Assembly: GCF_013817205.1 (NCBI RefSeq)
Contig: NZ_JACDDD010000007.1
Location: forward strand, 18,739 to 82,738
Source of the DNA: Polaromonas sp.
Lineage (GTDB): Bacteria; Pseudomonadota; Gammaproteobacteria; Burkholderiales; Burkholderiaceae_C
Direction of reading: 5' to 3'
DNA length: 64,000 nucleotides
Shown in pieces: positions 63,518-64,000 of this stretch (its first letter is position 1; every line of letters begins with the position of its first letter). Under the pieces are notes generated by a model that made no database searches, was not told the DNA's origin, and saw nothing but the letters and a program-made list of their open reading frames with translations. Position numbers and translations under genes: made by a program.

Positions 63518-63850
63518 ATGGCCGTCAACGGATGGCGCGTAATGTGGGTACTGGCAGTGTTCGACGTGCCCGTGCAAACTACGGAAGAAAGGCGGGCTTA
63601 TACCAGTTTCAGAAAGATGCTTCTGAAGGACAATTTCATCCAGCATCAATACTCCGTCTACCTGAAACATTTCCCAACCATGGCCTCGGCGCAGGCAGAA
63701 ATTGACCGCTTAAAGCCATCAGTTCCCGAAGACGGTCACGTGGCATTCTTCATGTTGACGGACAAACAGTATGGAATGACCCGAGAATTCTTTGGAAAGA
63801 ACGCTACAAAAAGAGCCCCAGATGAGCCTGATCAGATTGAACTTTTCTAG
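63518..63850 (+). CDS. cas2: CRISPR-associated protein Cas2
   Basis: The 110-aa protein has the Cas2 ferredoxin-like fold start MWVLAVFDVPVQTTEERRAYTSFRKMLLKDNFIQHQYSVYLKHF with the conserved Asp, and a C-terminal part DGHVAFFMLTDKQYGMTREFFG. It forms the core dimer of the Cas1-Cas2 adaptation complex. It starts six bases after cas1. The stop codon is directly followed by the terminator that I assign to array transcription from the other strand. Confidence 0.95.
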   Translation: MAVNGWRVMWVLAVFDVPVQTTEERRAYTSFRKMLLKDNFIQHQYSVYLKHFPTMASAQAEIDRLKPSVPEDGHVAFFMLTDKQYGMTREFFGKNATKRAPDEPDQIELF

Positions 63851-63885
63851 AAAAAATCCCGCCAAATCAATGACTTAGCGGGATT
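63851..63885 (-). terminator. Rho-independent terminator between cas2 and the CRISPR array (minus strand)
   Basis: Arms AATCCCGC (63,855-63,862) and GCGGGATT (63,878-63,885) enclose a 15-base loop. On the minus strand the hairpin is followed by TTTTTT; on the plus strand it is followed by CAGAG, so it should act only on transcripts coming out of the array toward cas2. Confidence 0.7.
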
Positions 63886-63888
63886 CAG

Positions 63889-64000
63889 AGTCTATCAAGC
63901 GTTCCGGTGGTGGGGTGTCGGAACCAACGTGGTCATTGCCCAGCTGCGGGCACGGAGTCTATCAAGCGTTCCGGTGGTGGGGTGTCGGAACCAGAGGCAT
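63889..64000 (-). CRISPR. CRISPR array, first two repeats (truncated by window end)
   Basis: Two identical copies of a 36-nt repeat lie at 63,889-63,924 and 63,956-63,991, separated by a 31-nt spacer (63,925-63,955); the shared sequence extends to 39 nt, so the boundary is uncertain by a few bases. Read on the minus strand, the repeat begins GTTCCGACACCCCACCACCG and ends GCTTGATAGACT. The ends GTTCCG/CGGAAC are partly palindromic. The final TGATAGACT resembles an extended -10, as in type II-C repeats that carry their own promoters. The array continues past the right edge and its size is unknown. Confidence 0.92.

Noticed and set aside
63851..63888. The A-rich stretch between cas2 and the first repeat as an array leader
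   Set aside because: It is only about 38 bp and is a terminator-like hairpin on the minus strand; the crRNA direction points the other way.

Overview
The window looks like a chromosomal segment of a betaproteobacterium, most likely a Comamonadaceae member (Polaromonas/Rhodoferax/Acidovorax-like). This is inferred from the high-GC gene set, the long antisense open frames typical of GC-rich DNA, and two dispersed intergenic repeat families that I associate with that family. No rRNA or tRNA genes were seen. The left edge cuts an ETHE1-like metallo-hydrolase gene. The right edge cuts a CRISPR array after its second repeat.

Layout. (1) 1-7.3 kb: the partial hydrolase; a ppk2-icmF operon (polyphosphate kinase 2 plus fused isobutyryl-CoA mutase) behind a perfect 22-bp palindrome; a 54-aa basic protein with its own terminator; a conserved hypothetical; and a secreted Q/R-rich protein. 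(2) 7.2-30 kb: a catabolic supercluster. A LysR regulator faces glutaryl-CoA dehydrogenase and a CaiB-type CoA transferase (glutarate to crotonyl-CoA). Beyond a transposon lies a ten-gene minus-strand operon: 6-hydroxynicotinate reductase, a UPF0280 protein, two AA_synth (DUF1185) proteins, a branched-chain-type ABC importer with a fused LivH-LivM permease, and nicotinate dehydrogenase NicA/NicB. Diverging from it is an operon of ferredoxin-NADP reductase, a TetR regulator and an enamidase-like amidohydrolase. Together these suggest import of nicotinate (or a close analogue), hydroxylation, reductive dearomatisation, ring opening to a C5/C6 dicarboxylate, and entry into glutaryl-CoA metabolism.

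(3) 10,781-13,318: a complete IS1595-family element with 24-bp imperfect inverted repeats and an 8-bp target duplication. It carries a transposase plus three co-transcribed passenger genes, one of them a PIN-domain protein. It sits between the glutarate and nicotinate arms without breaking a gene. (4) 30-58 kb: mostly housekeeping and accessory genes. These include two DEAD-box helicases, a second Liv-type ABC operon (one ATPase has Arg in place of the Walker A Lys), transglutaminase, PAP2 phosphatase, PNPOx/GST pair, LysR, glutathione reductase, AMP nucleosidase, PurT, a siderophore-interacting protein, a NodIJ-like exporter, TetR-desaturase, OhrR-Ohr, DUF2855 and an SrkA-like kinase.

(5) 59.1-64 kb: a type II-C CRISPR-Cas locus with cas9 (1101 aa), cas1, cas2 and the start of an array. 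A tracrRNA can be read on the minus strand upstream of cas9, with a promoter, an anti-repeat, a nexus-like hairpin and a Rho-independent terminator. The array also appears to be transcribed on the minus strand, toward cas2: the repeat ends in an extended -10-like sequence, and a terminator lies between the first repeat and cas2. This Cas9 has the RuvC residues and the HNH His, but His replaces the usual middle Asn of HNH, and the HNH domain has a Cys/His zinc-site pattern.
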